A DNA stretch of 64,000 bases from Magnolia sinica (Eukaryota > Streptophyta > Magnoliopsida > Magnoliales > Magnoliaceae): positions 57,348,001 to 57,412,000 of the forward strand of contig NC_080590.1 of assembly GCF_029962835.1 (NCBI RefSeq), in the 5' to 3' direction. The position numbers and the translations under genes were made by a program. Under the pieces are notes generated by a model, which had not been told where the DNA came from, ran no database searches, and saw only the letters and a list, made by a program, of their open reading frames with translations. This document shows positions 23,501 through 35,989 of the stretch, piece after piece; position 1 is the stretch's first letter, and each line of letters opens with the position of its first letter.

Positions 23501-25420
23501 ATCAATGGAGGATGCCTTGTTTAGGGGGACATGAAATTTTGTAGCTTATGGTATGGTGCCCCAATATTGGTTATATGTTACTAGTATGTAGTAGATAATA
23601 CTAGGATCAATAGTAAACATTTTGTTTTGAGTAGAAGACCGAGTAAAAGAACTTGGAAGATGTACTTTTTATGCCTTTCAGCTTCAAACTGGATACCTTT
23701 TGGATAAACCAAACATCCATTCACCACTAGTTTTCCAACTTCAGATTCATACTTTGGAATTCAGATTTAACAAATACCAACCTGGCATGTTTTGGTAGGA
23801 AATGAATAGATAGTTTAATGTTTATTTTTTCTTCTTTTAATGCGATTTGTGTGATGGACGGTTGCAAGTGTTCGGTTTATGTGATTGAATTTGCTATTTT
23901 TTTCCTTATTTTTTCATTCCAAAGTTATCTGGGATTTTTTTAGTCTAATATCATCCCTTGCACTTGCATTAAGCACTTCTGTGGGCATTTTCAAGTTTTG
24001 TATCTTTTACAGCATACATGGCTGACTCCAATGGTGATGGTTATCGCAAAACTAAAGATGTTAATGCAATTGACAATCATGGTTTTTTTTTTCCCCAACT
24101 TGACAGTCATTGAAATCAACTGATTCAGGTGAGATTTTACAAGGACATTGGTAATGAACTGCACATGCATTGGATTCTTTTCTTTAGTTTGATCTCCAAA
24201 TTCTTGCATTTTACTACTAACAGTATTTGTTTTAGTTGCAATGCATGTTTGGGAATCTATTTATCTTTTCTTCTTTTCCATTACACCTGGAGCTCTTCCT
24301 TAGCTCTGGAATTGTTTGCCTCTCTATTTATTCATTGGTTACTAGGATCTTTGGCATGAATGTCTCATATACATGGAATCTAAACCATGGATATCTATTT
24401 AAATGGGTACATTTTCTCCTTTTTTTTTTCCCCTTTCAAATAGACAATATGTGCTTGACCAAACACATGATATTTTCGTATACAAATCAAGTTTCTTCAT
24501 GTAGTCTCAAATAGTCAACATGCATGTGGGACTAACCTGAATTATGGGTCAGGGCATCTATACATATAGGGTTCATCTGATGCATGGATTGTGCTGATTT
24601 TTGCACAAGGTGCTCCTCATGGTAGGCCCACCTTTTGGACAAGTTGGATGTTGCATGCACGATAGGTTAGAAGTTGTCCACTGGATGGACAATAACCTAC
24701 AGTCCAACTTAGCTGAACTTGATGCATTATCCCTGCTCATAAAAGAGTTCAAATTGTTGGGAAATAGGAATTTCCCAGTTCCTACACTTTCCTTTGGTCA
24801 TGTCGTTAGACACTAGTGCATTAAATGCAGATTGCCTTGCACTGTTGTGTATTGATTCCAACATCTAAAGATCCTTTCAAACTGTATTGTGCTCTCCCAG
24901 TGAATGCTATGAAGTTAAGAAATGCTCTTACCTGAACCTCTAATGGCTAGGATGAATTCTAATATTTTATTTTGTTAATTGGTTTCAGTTGATTAAACTC
25001 TTCACATTTCATGGATTTGAGCTGGTTATTTGTAATATATGAAGGGTTGACTAAACTATTCTTTTCTTGGATTGAATCTGGTTTGTAATATATGTAGGAA
25101 GGGCTCAAAAGAAGGTTGAACAAGAGCAGATACTAAGTAGCCAATTCAAGGCAAGGCATAGCCAACAGTTGAAGTTTTGGGTAATTTCTTTTGTACGGGT
25201 CCTAGTTTAAGAGGGGGAAATGTTTAGTTAGTAGGTTAAGTCAATTTTTGCTGGAGTGGACCACTTGGGTCATTTCCTCTTTTATTTAATTGAGTTGTTA
25301 CCAATTTTGTGAATAGGATTCTTATCAAACAGTAGTGTGAATTATTTTTTGAACGACTATCAGGTGCAAGATTAAAAAAATAATAATAATAATTTATCAA
25401 TATTTTGTTTTATTTACAGA
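23500..25420 (+). other. Internal non-coding part of the CACTA element, copy 2
   Basis: This stretch is long and AT-rich, with short open frames on both strands and no family motif. The best candidate for coding text is the segment listed separately at 25100-25210. Confidence 0.5.
25100..25210 (+). other. Possible captured exon inside the CACTA element
   Basis: After an acceptor-like TATGTAG, an open frame of 36 codons begins RAQKKVEQEQILSSQFKARH and ends with TAA. The charged, helical composition differs from the surrounding AT-rich text and looks like exon sequence. The family is not recognised. In copy 1 the same frame has a stop. It could equally be a chance open frame. Confidence 0.3.
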
Positions 25421-25424
25421 TATT

Positions 25425-25874
25425 TTAGCGACGGACCAAATCCGTCGCTAATTTGTGAACATTAACAAACAACGACGGATTTTAGGTCCGTTGCTTACTC
25501 ATATTAACGACGGACCTTATCCGTCGCTAATTTCTGACCGTTGAACCTCGACGGATTTGAGGTTCGTCGCTTATTCATATTAGCGACGGATCTTACCGTC
25601 GCTAATTTCTGACCGTTGAAAATCAACGATCGATTTGAGGTCCATCGCTTACTCATATTAGCGACGGATCTTATCCGTCACTAATATTTTGTCACGACTA
25701 ATTTTTTGAAATTTACCGACGGATTTTATATTTTATACGACGGATCTTATCCGTCGCTATGAAACGACGGACGTTATCCATCGCAGATTAAACGACGGAT
25801 TTTATCCGTCAAAAAAAGACCCAGTAAACAGCGACGGTCGAAATCCGTCGCAAATTGGCAATTTTGGCGTAGTG
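25425..25874. repeat. CACTA subterminal repeats and 3' terminus, copy 2
   Basis: A dense array of TTAGCGACGG / CCGTCGCTAA inverted pairs ends in the intact terminus TTTTGGCGTAGTG, the complement of CACTACGCCAAAA. The bases just outside are TAC, a possible 3-bp target duplication that cannot be confirmed without the left end. Confidence 0.93.
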
Positions 25875-28485
25875 TACAGTCGTCTTCTGGACGCGCCATG
25901 GATGGAATGCAGGGTATACTCTGTTTTCGTTTGTTCAAATGGGTTCACTGTTGATCCGATGGACTGCAGGGATGCACTATTCTACATATCATCATCCGTG
26001 GGACCACCGTAGCCCTCGGATTTTTGTCCGCAAATAGGCTATTAATGAAAGAATGGCACTTGTTTGATACTCTAGAAGAGTGTAATGGTTGATATCCAGG
26101 CACTCAAAATTTGCAATTGTGGCATATATCAGCTCAAATTAAGCCACTCAGATTGTAAATAGGAAATCACCCTACGAAATATAAGTGCCTTTGGCTAATA
26201 GGAATTTGTTTGCTGAAAATTGGAATTTGTTTATTGAATTTGGAACGTTGATGTTTTTGGGCCATTTTGTAAATCCATTAAATATTTGTAGGTACACCTC
26301 GAAAAACTGTGTACGTGAAATTGAATGAGAGTAGGGAGGAGCAGCTGACATTGAGTGCAGCATATATTTGTCAGAAGGCCAGGTAAGAGTCTGTCCACCA
26401 GGCGCTACATGGAAGGATCGCATGGCTCAGCAGGGAAGGATTTCATCATTCCTGGTCTGATGTTATAGGATTGAATTTTTATATGCTATCGGTAGAGAGG
26501 AGGGAGGACCAGGCGCTCTGCGAACCATAATTTGCCAGAAGAGCCTATTGGTAATCCGGTTCTAAGGGCAGGCTTTCAGGAGATTTTCCATCAGAAAGAG
26601 CAGAATCTTTTCATTTGTCGAGTGGCTTGGAGTTAGCAGAGGTTCAATATAGGCCGCCCAAAAAAGTCCAGGCTTCATCAAAAGGAATACCGGCTGTGTG
26701 AAGATCAATAAGCCTTAGGCAAGCAAAGCTTAAAAAGCAGAACTGCAAAATGCCTCAGCCAAATTCAATCCAAACACAGCTGTGTAATATTAATAACTTA
26801 CTAATGATTGTCACATAATATTAATAATTTAATATAGTATGATCACAACTGTGGCACTGCATTGGGCTCTGGATCCAAACGTAGCCTTATTAATATTCAT
26901 GATAGAAAATCAAGGCTATAAGTTCAATGGGGAAGGTAAACAGTACCCCGCCTAAAACCAGTGTATTTGGACCAGTTACCCTAGTTTTCTGTGAAACACA
27001 ATACTGTAGTTGCTCATCGATGGACTGAACAGATATTAAGTACTTGTCCTGTGTTCAAACATGTGGGCTAGTTTTGCCATGAAGGTGAAATTGCTTAGGG
27101 AAAGATGTTGAAAGCCAAATATTTCAGCAATTTCCTTGACAGACAATATATTGCACTCCAATTAGGACATGTATATGACCTAGCCAATGTCCTTAAAATG
27201 CCATTAGTATTTTCTCTCCACCACGAAAATTTATATTCACTTACCCATGGCATAACCATTGGCATCAAAAGAAACACGTTTGACATACCCATAAACACAA
27301 ACACTGCTTCTCGTCTCAAAACAATTTTCACATATAATACAAATAGTAAATATGTGTGAAAAGGAAAACCACATATGATGTAAAAGCAACCATGTCCGAA
27401 TACACATATGCAACATAGTACATGTCTCTAGAGCTAACTTTTCAACCATTCTGATTAAAAAAAAACCCATGTTTAGCAATACCCATAGCCATGCCCAAAT
27501 AACAACCATATTAAGCAATGCCTGTAGCCATGGATATATAAAACCCATTTCCAGCGATGTTTATGCATAGAGAAACACACTTATCATAGAAACAGACTAT
27601 TGTTCAAGAAATTCCATGCTAAAAATACACCCAATAGACTTATATGGCCTCTGAAGCCTCTCACCCAAGACAAATACTACCCTTTATCTCCACATCCTTG
27701 GTGAGGTCACTACACGCCCTTCAGCTCTACATCCTTGATGAAGTCATTACATTCGGTGTCACGCATCTTTTCATGTTCAATACCTTGCTAATCTCCGCAA
27801 AACTCATGCTAGAGCTACACTGCAATAGATTAATAGCATGAACACAAACAATAGATTTGTAGCAGATACAATGATAGATCCATAACAGATACAACAATAG
27901 ATCGCTAATTGATAGAACAACATACTCATGACAGATGCACCAACGGATTTATATGAGAACCTACACATGGGCCAGGCCCAAGCATGTCTGGGCCTGGTTC
28001 ATGAGTGTAAGACCCAAGTGTAAGCCCAGCCTGCCCACCTTATGAGCATGTTAGTAGGGCCAATGGGGCCAGGCTGGCCAATGGGCTTTTAGTCCTAGAC
28101 TATTTTAACCACGGTTGGGCTGAAATACTGTACCTAAGAGCCCACGTACCGGAGATATTCTTCCAAACAGAAAACTTAAAATTCTCTACATTTTTTTATT
28201 TTTTGTACATGGTCCATCCATGATGAGGTCCACAACATAGATGGGCCCAATGGATGCATCACCCATCCAAGGTTGCAGTACAGAAATGGTTCCGCTATAT
28301 TATGGTCATACCATTCTGAGGTAACATCTTTCATCCAACTAGTTCCTAAGATGATTGCCAGGGTGTGGTTTTTAGGGTAAAGCACCATCCTCGGCCAACA
28401 ACAATTCAAAGGTCCAAATCTAATATATGTTTGCCACGTCCGTCCGTCCGTCCGTGTGGTGGCAAGGGCTAGGGATTTAAGCCTC
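25875..28485. other. Flank of the CACTA element, no recognised gene (copy 2)
   Basis: This is the partner of 9262-11872 and is almost identical to it. No domain or repeat family is recognised apart from the CCGT run near 28438. Confidence 0.5.
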
Positions 28486-28495
28486 ATTCAAATGG

Positions 28496-28982
28496 ACGCC
28501 GATTAGCTACTGAAAGGTCGAGTAGAGAAACTCCCCAGTGAAGTGACGTCACCAAGTTCTGTGGGCCCCACCATGATGTATATTTTGTATCCACACCGTC
28601 CATCCATTTGGAGAGATCATATTAGGGCATGAGCCAAAGAATGAGTCAAATCCAAAGCTCAAGTGGACCCACCATAAAAAAGAAAAAAGAAAAAAGAAAA
28701 CAGTGGAGAGAATGACGCCTACCGTTAAAAACTTCTAAGAGTCACAGAAGTTTTCGATCAAGCTGATATTTGTGTTTCCCCTTCTTTCATGTCTGCGTTA
28801 ACACATGAACAGGTTGGATCTCAAATGAGTATCATGGTGAACCTCAGGAAGGTTTGAACAGTAGGCGTCACTCTCCCCACCGTTTTCTGTGGTGAGGGCC
28901 ACTCAAGTTTTTGGATCATATCCTAAAATCATTCTCCAAATGGATGGACGGTGTGGATACACGGCCAAAGGTTGCGGCCTCG
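28496..28982. mobile_element. MITE, Mutator-like type, copy 2
   Basis: Same element as 11883-12369, again flanked by the ATTCAAATGG direct repeat. Confidence 0.65.
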
Positions 28983-29035
28983 ATTCAAATGGCGCCTACT
29001 AAGGATGGACCACGCACTAAATCTGGAAATCCAAT

Positions 29036-29488
29036 TGCGTACTAAGTAATTCAGCTCGTTTTTATGGTAATGGGTAAATTCTGTTGGGCCACCATGAATG
29101 TATGTAGTTTATCCACACTGTCCATCCGTTTTTCAGCTCATTACAAGGGGTTGAGCCCAAAATTGAAGCATATCAAAAGGTCAAGTATACCACACCAAAG
29201 GAAACAGTGGAAATAATGATTTCAACCATTAAAACCTTTCTAAGGCTAACAGTGATGTTTATATGTCACCGACATGGATGAAGGGAAAACTTATGTATGT
29301 GGCCCAACGGTAGACGTTCAATTCATACTATTTCCTGTGCCATCATTCACTTAATTTTTGGGATCAAGCTATAAATTTATCTGTTAAAATGGCTGTACCG
29401 AGTGGATAAAATACATAAATCACAATGGACCCCACAGAGTTTATTAGGAACACTTAGCCTACTGAGTTAGTGAGTTACTCATGACGCA
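29036..29488. mobile_element. MITE, GCGTACTRAGTAA-ended family, copy 2
   Basis: Same element as 12423-12861 with matching inverted ends. It keeps a 15-bp stretch near 29416 that is missing in copy 1. Confidence 0.7.
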
Positions 29489-29590
29489 GTATATTTAAAA
29501 AAATAAATTTGTAATTTTGCATATTCGTAGAGAAAGCATACTTTGTACAGCTAAACGTACCTCATCAACGAATGAAGGACGGACGAGCGA

Positions 29591-30083
29591 CTAGTTGAGT
29601 CGTTCCGTGGCCCATCCTTCCTCTTCTGTCCACTGTTCACGCAGGATGATGGGGATGTGCCCCACCTTTCTACGGTCCTCCTCGCTTCCATCTTTCAGCT
29701 GCAACCTATCTGTCAATTCCATTGGCATGTTCTCTAAGCAGAGCTCTTGGAGTACGGTGAGGTATTCAATCCCTTCTGGAAGGGTCTTCAACTCTCCACA
29801 TTTGGTCAGAGTTAGCTTTTTCGGATGCATGGCAATGCTCCCTTCTCTATTACTATTCGATTTAGTTGTTTCATATTCACTAAAGAAAGCTTCCTGAGCT
29901 TAGTGAACCGTCGATCAGGGAAACACAACTGCGGCCCTTCATAAGCATTCCAAAGTCGAAGCTCAACTAGATTCGGCAATGCTTGGAGTGATGAAAACGG
30001 ATCTTCTTCTCCCAACTTTAACCAATTCAACGACAATTCGGCGAGGTTCACAAGGGAGCTAAGCCATTGAGGCACCTTCTCCA
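29591..30083 (-). pseudogene. NLR resistance gene, 3' part (LRR end)
   Basis: This is the 3' end of the CC-NBS-LRR gene whose front lies at 41368-43618 on the same strand. It reads KVPQWLSSLVNLAELSLNW, then further leucine-rich repeats (FSSLQALPNLVELRLW, LRKLSLVNMKQLNRI, LTLTKCGELKTLPEGIEYL), and ends ATERLN before a stop at 29591-29593. A one-base frameshift near 29817 breaks it. It is separated from its front by the 11.3-kb Copia insertion; the TSD CTCCA marks the exact cut in the codons for a glutamate-lysine pair. Confidence 0.92.
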
Positions 30084-30525
30084 TATTAGCATACGTCACA
30101 ACTCGGCAACTATCGCCTCAATCAGTGGAGGTGATAGGGCCTTAATCAGTAGAAGTGATAATGCCTCAATCAGTGAGGTGATATGGTTGGTGATAAGGCC
30201 TCAATCAGTGGAGGTGATAAGGCCTTAATCAGTGGAAGTGATGAGATTGGTGATAAGGTCTCAATCAGTGGAGGTGACAAGGCCTCAATCAGTGGAGGTG
30301 AAAAGGCCTTAATTAGTGGAGGTGATGAGGTTGGCGATAAGGCTTCAATCAGTGGAGGTGATATGGCCTCAATCAATGGAGAAACGTTGAAGGAGATCGG
30401 CAACAGCAGATTTTATGGAGATTTGTATTCATGTTTTCATGTTTAAATTACTTGTCTCTGTAAACGCTTAATGTAAGTGTTCACATTGCAATCAATTGAA
30501 ATTAAAAAAGGGTATTTTTTCTTTA
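30084..30525 (+). repeat. 5' LTR of the Copia element
   Basis: This 442-bp LTR starts TATTAGCATACGTCAC and ends TTTCTTTA, with TA...TA in place of the usual TG...CA ends. Its centre (about 30113-30380) is a minisatellite of 24-bp units of the type GCCTCAATCAGTGGAGGTGA. The right half carries the usual transcript-end region before the tRNA-Met primer site. Confidence 0.92.
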
Positions 30526-30538
30526 TGGTATCAGAGCC
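30526..30538 (+). other. Primer-binding site of the Copia element
   Basis: TGGTATCAGAGCC is complementary to the 3' end of plant initiator tRNA-Met, the common Copia primer. Confidence 0.88.
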
Positions 30539-30607
30539 ATTGTGAACACTTAGCATCGTTACCACGTCAAAGCTTCTTTCTCTTATTTTCCGCCCCCTTC
30601 TTCCGCA

Positions 30608-33600
30608 ATGGCTACTCTATCTCTCAACGTTGGCAACTTCATTACATTCAGACTCACCTCAAATAATTATCCATTGTGGCGTGAACAAGCCTTGGCCCTT
30701 GCAGAGAATCAAGAATTGGTCGGCCATCTCACAAATGAAGATCCTGCTCCCATTAAATACACCACACCAAATTCAAATAGTTCTACAAATGCAGAAAATT
30801 TTATTCCACAGTTAACAGATGCTTTCATAGCCTGACGAAAGTCTGATCGTCTCCTTCGTGGGTGGATCATCAGAACACTCTCAGAGAAAACTCTCGGACT
30901 CGTCATTGGTCTCGACACAGCTCATGCGGTATGAGACGCACTCAAGAATGCATATGCCCAAGACTAGCAAGAACGAGAATTTACACTACGGCAATAGATA
31001 ACTTATCTTCGAAAAGAAGATGATAAAACCATTACAGACCACATTCGTACATTCAAAGGCCTATGTGACAATCTAGCAGCTATTGGAAAACCTGTTCCAG
31101 ACCAAGAAAAAGTCTTCTGTCTTCTCACCAGTCTTGGTCCTCAATATGAAACTTTCACAACAACCATGTTGAAGCCCCCACGACCATCATACTCTGAGTT
31201 GGTTTCTCAACTCCAAAATTTTGATCAAAGGCGCAATTGGTTTTCTAGTCATACAGATGTACCGGCCTCATCTCTCACTCATCAAATGACATTCTATGGT
31301 CAACAGCAGCAACGATCTCAGCAAACTTCCTCAGGCTATCGTGGAACCCCACAGAAGTTCACATCCAGTGGGCGTGGATTCCAGGCACAACAACAACAAC
31401 ATAAGGACTCCAATCGGAGCTACACAAACAACCCTCCTTTTGCCAATTCACAGCACCGTCCTCCACCACCAGGTGAGCGTCGCATGACTCCTGCAGAGAG
31501 GGATAAATACCGTGACCAACAGTGTCAATACTGTGGGATAATGGGTCATGTTGCAAAGATCTGCTGGTGGGTACCCAAAAAATTTACTCATCATGATGAA
31601 ATCCCACAAGCACTTGCAGCACTTACCTTGGACAACACCATCGCAAATACAGAATGGACAACAGACACTGGAGCTTCCAATCATATGACAGGTAAGCCAG
31701 GTATGTTAACCAATATTCGTAAATATTCTGGTACTGACACAGTTCTAATTGGCGATGGATCTTCCTTGCCAATTCTTGCAATTGGTGACTCGTGTATAAA
31801 ACAAAAAAAAGCTGCTTTACCTCTACATGATGTCTTGCTAGTTCCAGATTTAAAAAATAATTTACTCTCTGTAAGCCAGTTAACTAATCAATTTCCTATT
31901 AATTGTGAATTTTCTAACGCTGATTTTTGTATTAAGGATCGGGAAACAGGACAACCAATGATAACAGGGAGACGCAGGGGTGATCTTTATGTTCTACCAT
32001 CTTCGCCAGAACTATATTTTTCTCATCGCTTCAAATCCGGCACTGCAGAAGTTTGGCACCAACGCTTAGGCCATCCTCAGTCTTCGGCTTTACAGTTATT
32101 AAAAAATAAGGGGCTAATTGATCTTTTAGGGGCAACAAAATCTCAACATCTTTGTGATAGTTGTCAATTAGGGAAGCTTAGTCGTTTACCTTTCTCTTGT
32201 TCTAAACATTCAAGTTCTAGTATTTTTGAAAAAATTCATTGTGATTTATGGGGACCCGCTCCTGTTTTATCTATTGCAAAATTCAGATATTATGCTTGTT
32301 TGGTTGATGACTTCTCTAAATATACATGGATTATTCCCTTACGTCATAAATCTGATTTTTTTAATGCATACTTGGCATTTGAAAAATACGTTGCCAGGCA
32401 GTTCAACAAACAAATTAAAATTTTCCATTCAGATGGAGGCGGTGAGTTCATCAACTCCAAACTTTCAACTCACTTTCTTTCCACAGGCATTATTCATCAG
32501 ATATCTTCCTCGTATACACCTGAGCAGACTGGTGTGGTTGAAAGACGACACAGGACTTTAAGAGAACTAGGTATGACTATGTTATTTCATTGTGGTGCTC
32601 CTTTATTTCTATGGATAGAAGCTCTCACTACAACTGTCTACCTTATGAATCGATTACCTACATCTGCCCTTAATTTTGAAACCCCATATTTTGCGCTGCA
32701 TGGAGCTCATCCTATTTACTTTTCACTTCGTATCTTTAGCTCTAAATATTTTCCTTATACTTAGGACACGCGACATCACAAGTTTGATTCAAAAATAATT
32801 CTCTGTATTTTTGTAGGCTACAGTGATAAACACAAGGGATACAAGTGCTTTCATCCTTTAAGCAAAATTTTTTTTATCTCTCGGCATGTTGTTTTTGATG
32901 AGTTAGTCTTTCCTTATAAGATTGCTAACACTTCTCACATCACATCTACTAAGCCACAGGTCATTAGCATCTTTGATTCTTGGTTACCACACACTGACAT
33001 GTGCTTTCCTGTTGGACCTTCTTTGGCATCTTCAACACCACCTTGTTTGAGTCCCTTACCAGGAACAGACATGCATCATCCAACCCCACCATCCCACCAT
33101 CTCAGTTCCACTGCCCTACCAGATTTTCCATCCTCCCTTTCAGAGACTTCCGATATGCTTACCCACAATCATAGTTCAGCACTACTTGAAACACCTCCAC
33201 CGCACGAGTCTTAACCAGCGCCACTTCCACAACTCATGTCTGGACCATCAAAGTTATCTCACCTTACTCCAGTTTCTTCAACACCAATATCTCATTCTAT
33301 GGTCACTCGGTATAAACTGGGTGTGATAAAACCCAATCCAAAATATGCTTTGATTACAACCACATTTATCGGTGTACCTCATGAGCCACACAATATTAGA
33401 TTTGCCTTAGCACATCCTGGGTGGAAAGCTGCCTTGCATGAGGAACTTGCGGCATTACATCAAAACTAGACTTGGAAACTTGTTCCTCGCACATCTAACA
33501 TGCACGTTATTAGATCTAAATGGGTATTCAAATCAAAACTAAAACCCGACGGTTCTCTAGATCGACTCAAGGCTCGTCTTGTTGCAAAAGGATATCATCA

Positions 33601-34164
33601 AATTGATGGTGTAAACTACACTGAAATATTTTCTCCAGTTATCAAACCAGGAACAATTCGCATGATCATTACTATAGCTCTTGTTCAGCGATGGCCTATT
33701 CGTCAGCTAGACGTAAAAAATGCATTCCTGCATGGTCTAATCTCTGAAGATATATATATGCAACAACCTCCAGGACTGACGGATTCTCAACACCCGACAT
33801 ATGTTTGCAAACTCCAAAGAGCTCTCTATGGTTTAAAACAAGCACCTCGTGCTTGGTTTGATCGATTCAGTACCTTTCTCCTTAAATACGGGTTCTTTTG
33901 CAGTCTAGCAGATCCTTCCTTATTTATTTTTCATTCTGATTATGGAACACTAATTTTGCTTCTTTATGTAGATGATATACTGCTCACAGGATCCGCTCCA
34001 TTACTTGTTACAAATTTCATTCAACTACTGAGCAGTGAATTCGCAATGAAAGACTTGGGACCAATTCATCATTTTCTTGGCATAGAAATCTCCCCAACTC
34101 TAATAGTCTTCATCTGTCTCAGTCACACTATGCTCTTACCATACTTGAACGATCTAACATGGTA
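30608..34164 (+). mobile_element. Copia gag-pol region, first part
   Basis: The coding region of the Copia fossil, up to the inserted 6-kb element. Recognisable in order are a gag of UBN2 type (NYPLWREQALALAENQELVG), a zinc knuckle (CQYCGIMGHVAKIC), protease (WTTDTGASNHMTG), the GAG-pre-integrase block (VWHQRLGHPQSSALQLL), integrase core (LVDDFSKYTW, FHSDGGGEF), and reverse transcriptase (WVFKSKLKPDGSLDRLKARL, QLDVKNAFLHG, LYVDDILLTGS). It is broken, with several breaks. Confidence 0.93.
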
Positions 34165-35989
34165 GATTGTGTCACGCCCCAAATTCGGAAATCGGATTCA
34201 CAGGAATCACGATCGCCGAGTCCGGTGCCGACAGCCTCCGTAGTACCCCATTCTCGGCTCCTAACGTCCATACGCCAGATTCCGATCTTGGGATCCTACA
34301 AGGAGGATTTTTTTTTTTGTACATTAACTCATAATAAGCATAACCACAAGATTACCCAATTCACAAAGGCAACATCATCATCACATATCCACTAATATAA
34401 TCATTTGAGTACAATGCTGAAAGGAAAAATACATAAATCGAAATCAAAGCTCCAGAAGACCGCTGCACGCTCCAGGCTCAATGCTGCTGCAACCTAACAT
34501 CACCTGCACGCATCTATCGTGCGTAAGCTTATAGAAAGCTTAGTGGGTGGTGAAAGTGTGTGCACAAGGTAAGTGCCAAGTAAGCAATATCAGAGTAATC
34601 AGAGTAAGTGGAAATACTGATAAACCCATAATGATACAATATCGGAAACACTAGTAAGATCATAAATCATACGAAATCAGAGTAAGCAGAATTATATTGG
34701 TATGCCCCTAAGTCATACGATATCAGAGTACGCAATTCAGATCAGCCATATAAATGCAGAAACATAGTAACCCAAAATGCTAAGTACTGTGGATGCAATG
34801 TAATGACCATGCGGGAGTGTGAAGCCGAGATGATAGTACGTAGTATCGCAGACTACGGGGTCCACCACAAAGGACTTCTATCCAAACCAGTCCCATACCT
34901 AAATTTGGATAGTCAGACTCAATGTGGTAAACTCCTAATCTCAGGTTAGTCGCGCGCCCAACCGAAATCCTGGTCATGCGAAGGTACACGTAACAAATAG
35001 TTACGCACCACCAGCCCGAGTGGATAGTGAAGGAATGAATGAATGAATGAATATGCAATTCCTGCTCCATAAGTCCACATATCAGTACGGTTACTCTCTG
35101 GGATCATCACCGGGGTCTATTACACTCCAAACCAGATTGCCGCCCCATCGCGCGCAATAAGGTGAGTGGAAGAGACCTCACTATCCGCCTGCCAATATCG
35201 GGCCCGGCTCGTCGATAGCGGACCCATTCCTCGAGCTGGTCAGACTCAGCCTAGCATTGCCCCCTCCTCTCGGGCAGGTAAGGCCGCACCCCTTTCCAAC
35301 CGACCATGACACAGTGGGAGACGCGGCCTAATGGTATACGGCCCTCATGTGCTCATGCATCCACTCGGTCTAGACGTTGGAGCAACCTCTGGAACCGAGA
35401 GGGTTTAGGGACTTCCACCCAGGGATATCTATAGCACCCCATGTAGAACAAATTTTTGGTGTCCCATCAGGCCATCCACGATATGCCTGTGGAGGCTATG
35501 ACCCTGATGTCGCTAGGGCGTACAATAATCATAATGCAAGATGCATGAATCATACAATCCAGTTATGCATCAATCTTGCGCATACCGCGCGCTCATGTGA
35601 GATAACCTCCGCCTATCAGGGAGTCTCATAACAACATGCTCAATGACATATACAAAGATCAACCACACCTCATAACAAACACTCAGATGATGCGTATGGG
35701 TAGATATTATGATGCTATGCTGTCACATACTCATAATTGGTATCAATAACCGGCATCGACAATCGACCTTGACAATGTGGACATTTAACCAACATTGCCC
35801 CCGAGGAATGATGCTCATAGATCCTAACATATAGTGGACCCATGACCTCACACGAGGGCCAAATATACAACACCATGGGCCTCACTCAAGAGCTTAATAC
35901 ACATCACAATTGGCCTTTCACATGGGCCTAACATACATCACAATGTGCTTCATTGCCTGACCCTCAAATGCATCACAATGGGCCTCATC

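Larger units (their letters stand above)
17396..25874 (+). mobile_element. CACTA (En/Spm) transposon, nearly full internal part
   Basis: This is a large CACTA DNA transposon with a TNP2 transposase gene, a second En/Spm-type gene, a long AT-rich interior and a clear right end. The right end, read on the minus strand, is CACTACGCCAAAATTGCC, preceded by dense GCGACGGAT subterminal repeats. The left terminus is not found, so the given start is only the first codon of the transposase. Stops and frameshifts in both genes show that it is non-autonomous now. The part from 19234 onward also exists at 2610-9261. Confidence 0.9.
19234..30383 (+). repeat. Duplicated block, copy 2 (11.1 kb, direct orientation)
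   Basis: This is the partner of 2610-13754. Here the block is in continuous context on both sides: the left side continues into the TNP2 gene, and the right side continues into the rest of the Copia element and then the front of the NLR gene. Copy 2 is therefore the source and copy 1 the derived copy. Confidence 0.95.

Noticed and set aside
2610-30383. Simple tandem duplication of a 16.6-kb unit
   Set aside because: Only the first 11.1 kb of the period matches; 13755-19233 and 30384 onward are unrelated, so a plain tandem duplication does not fit without further large replacements.
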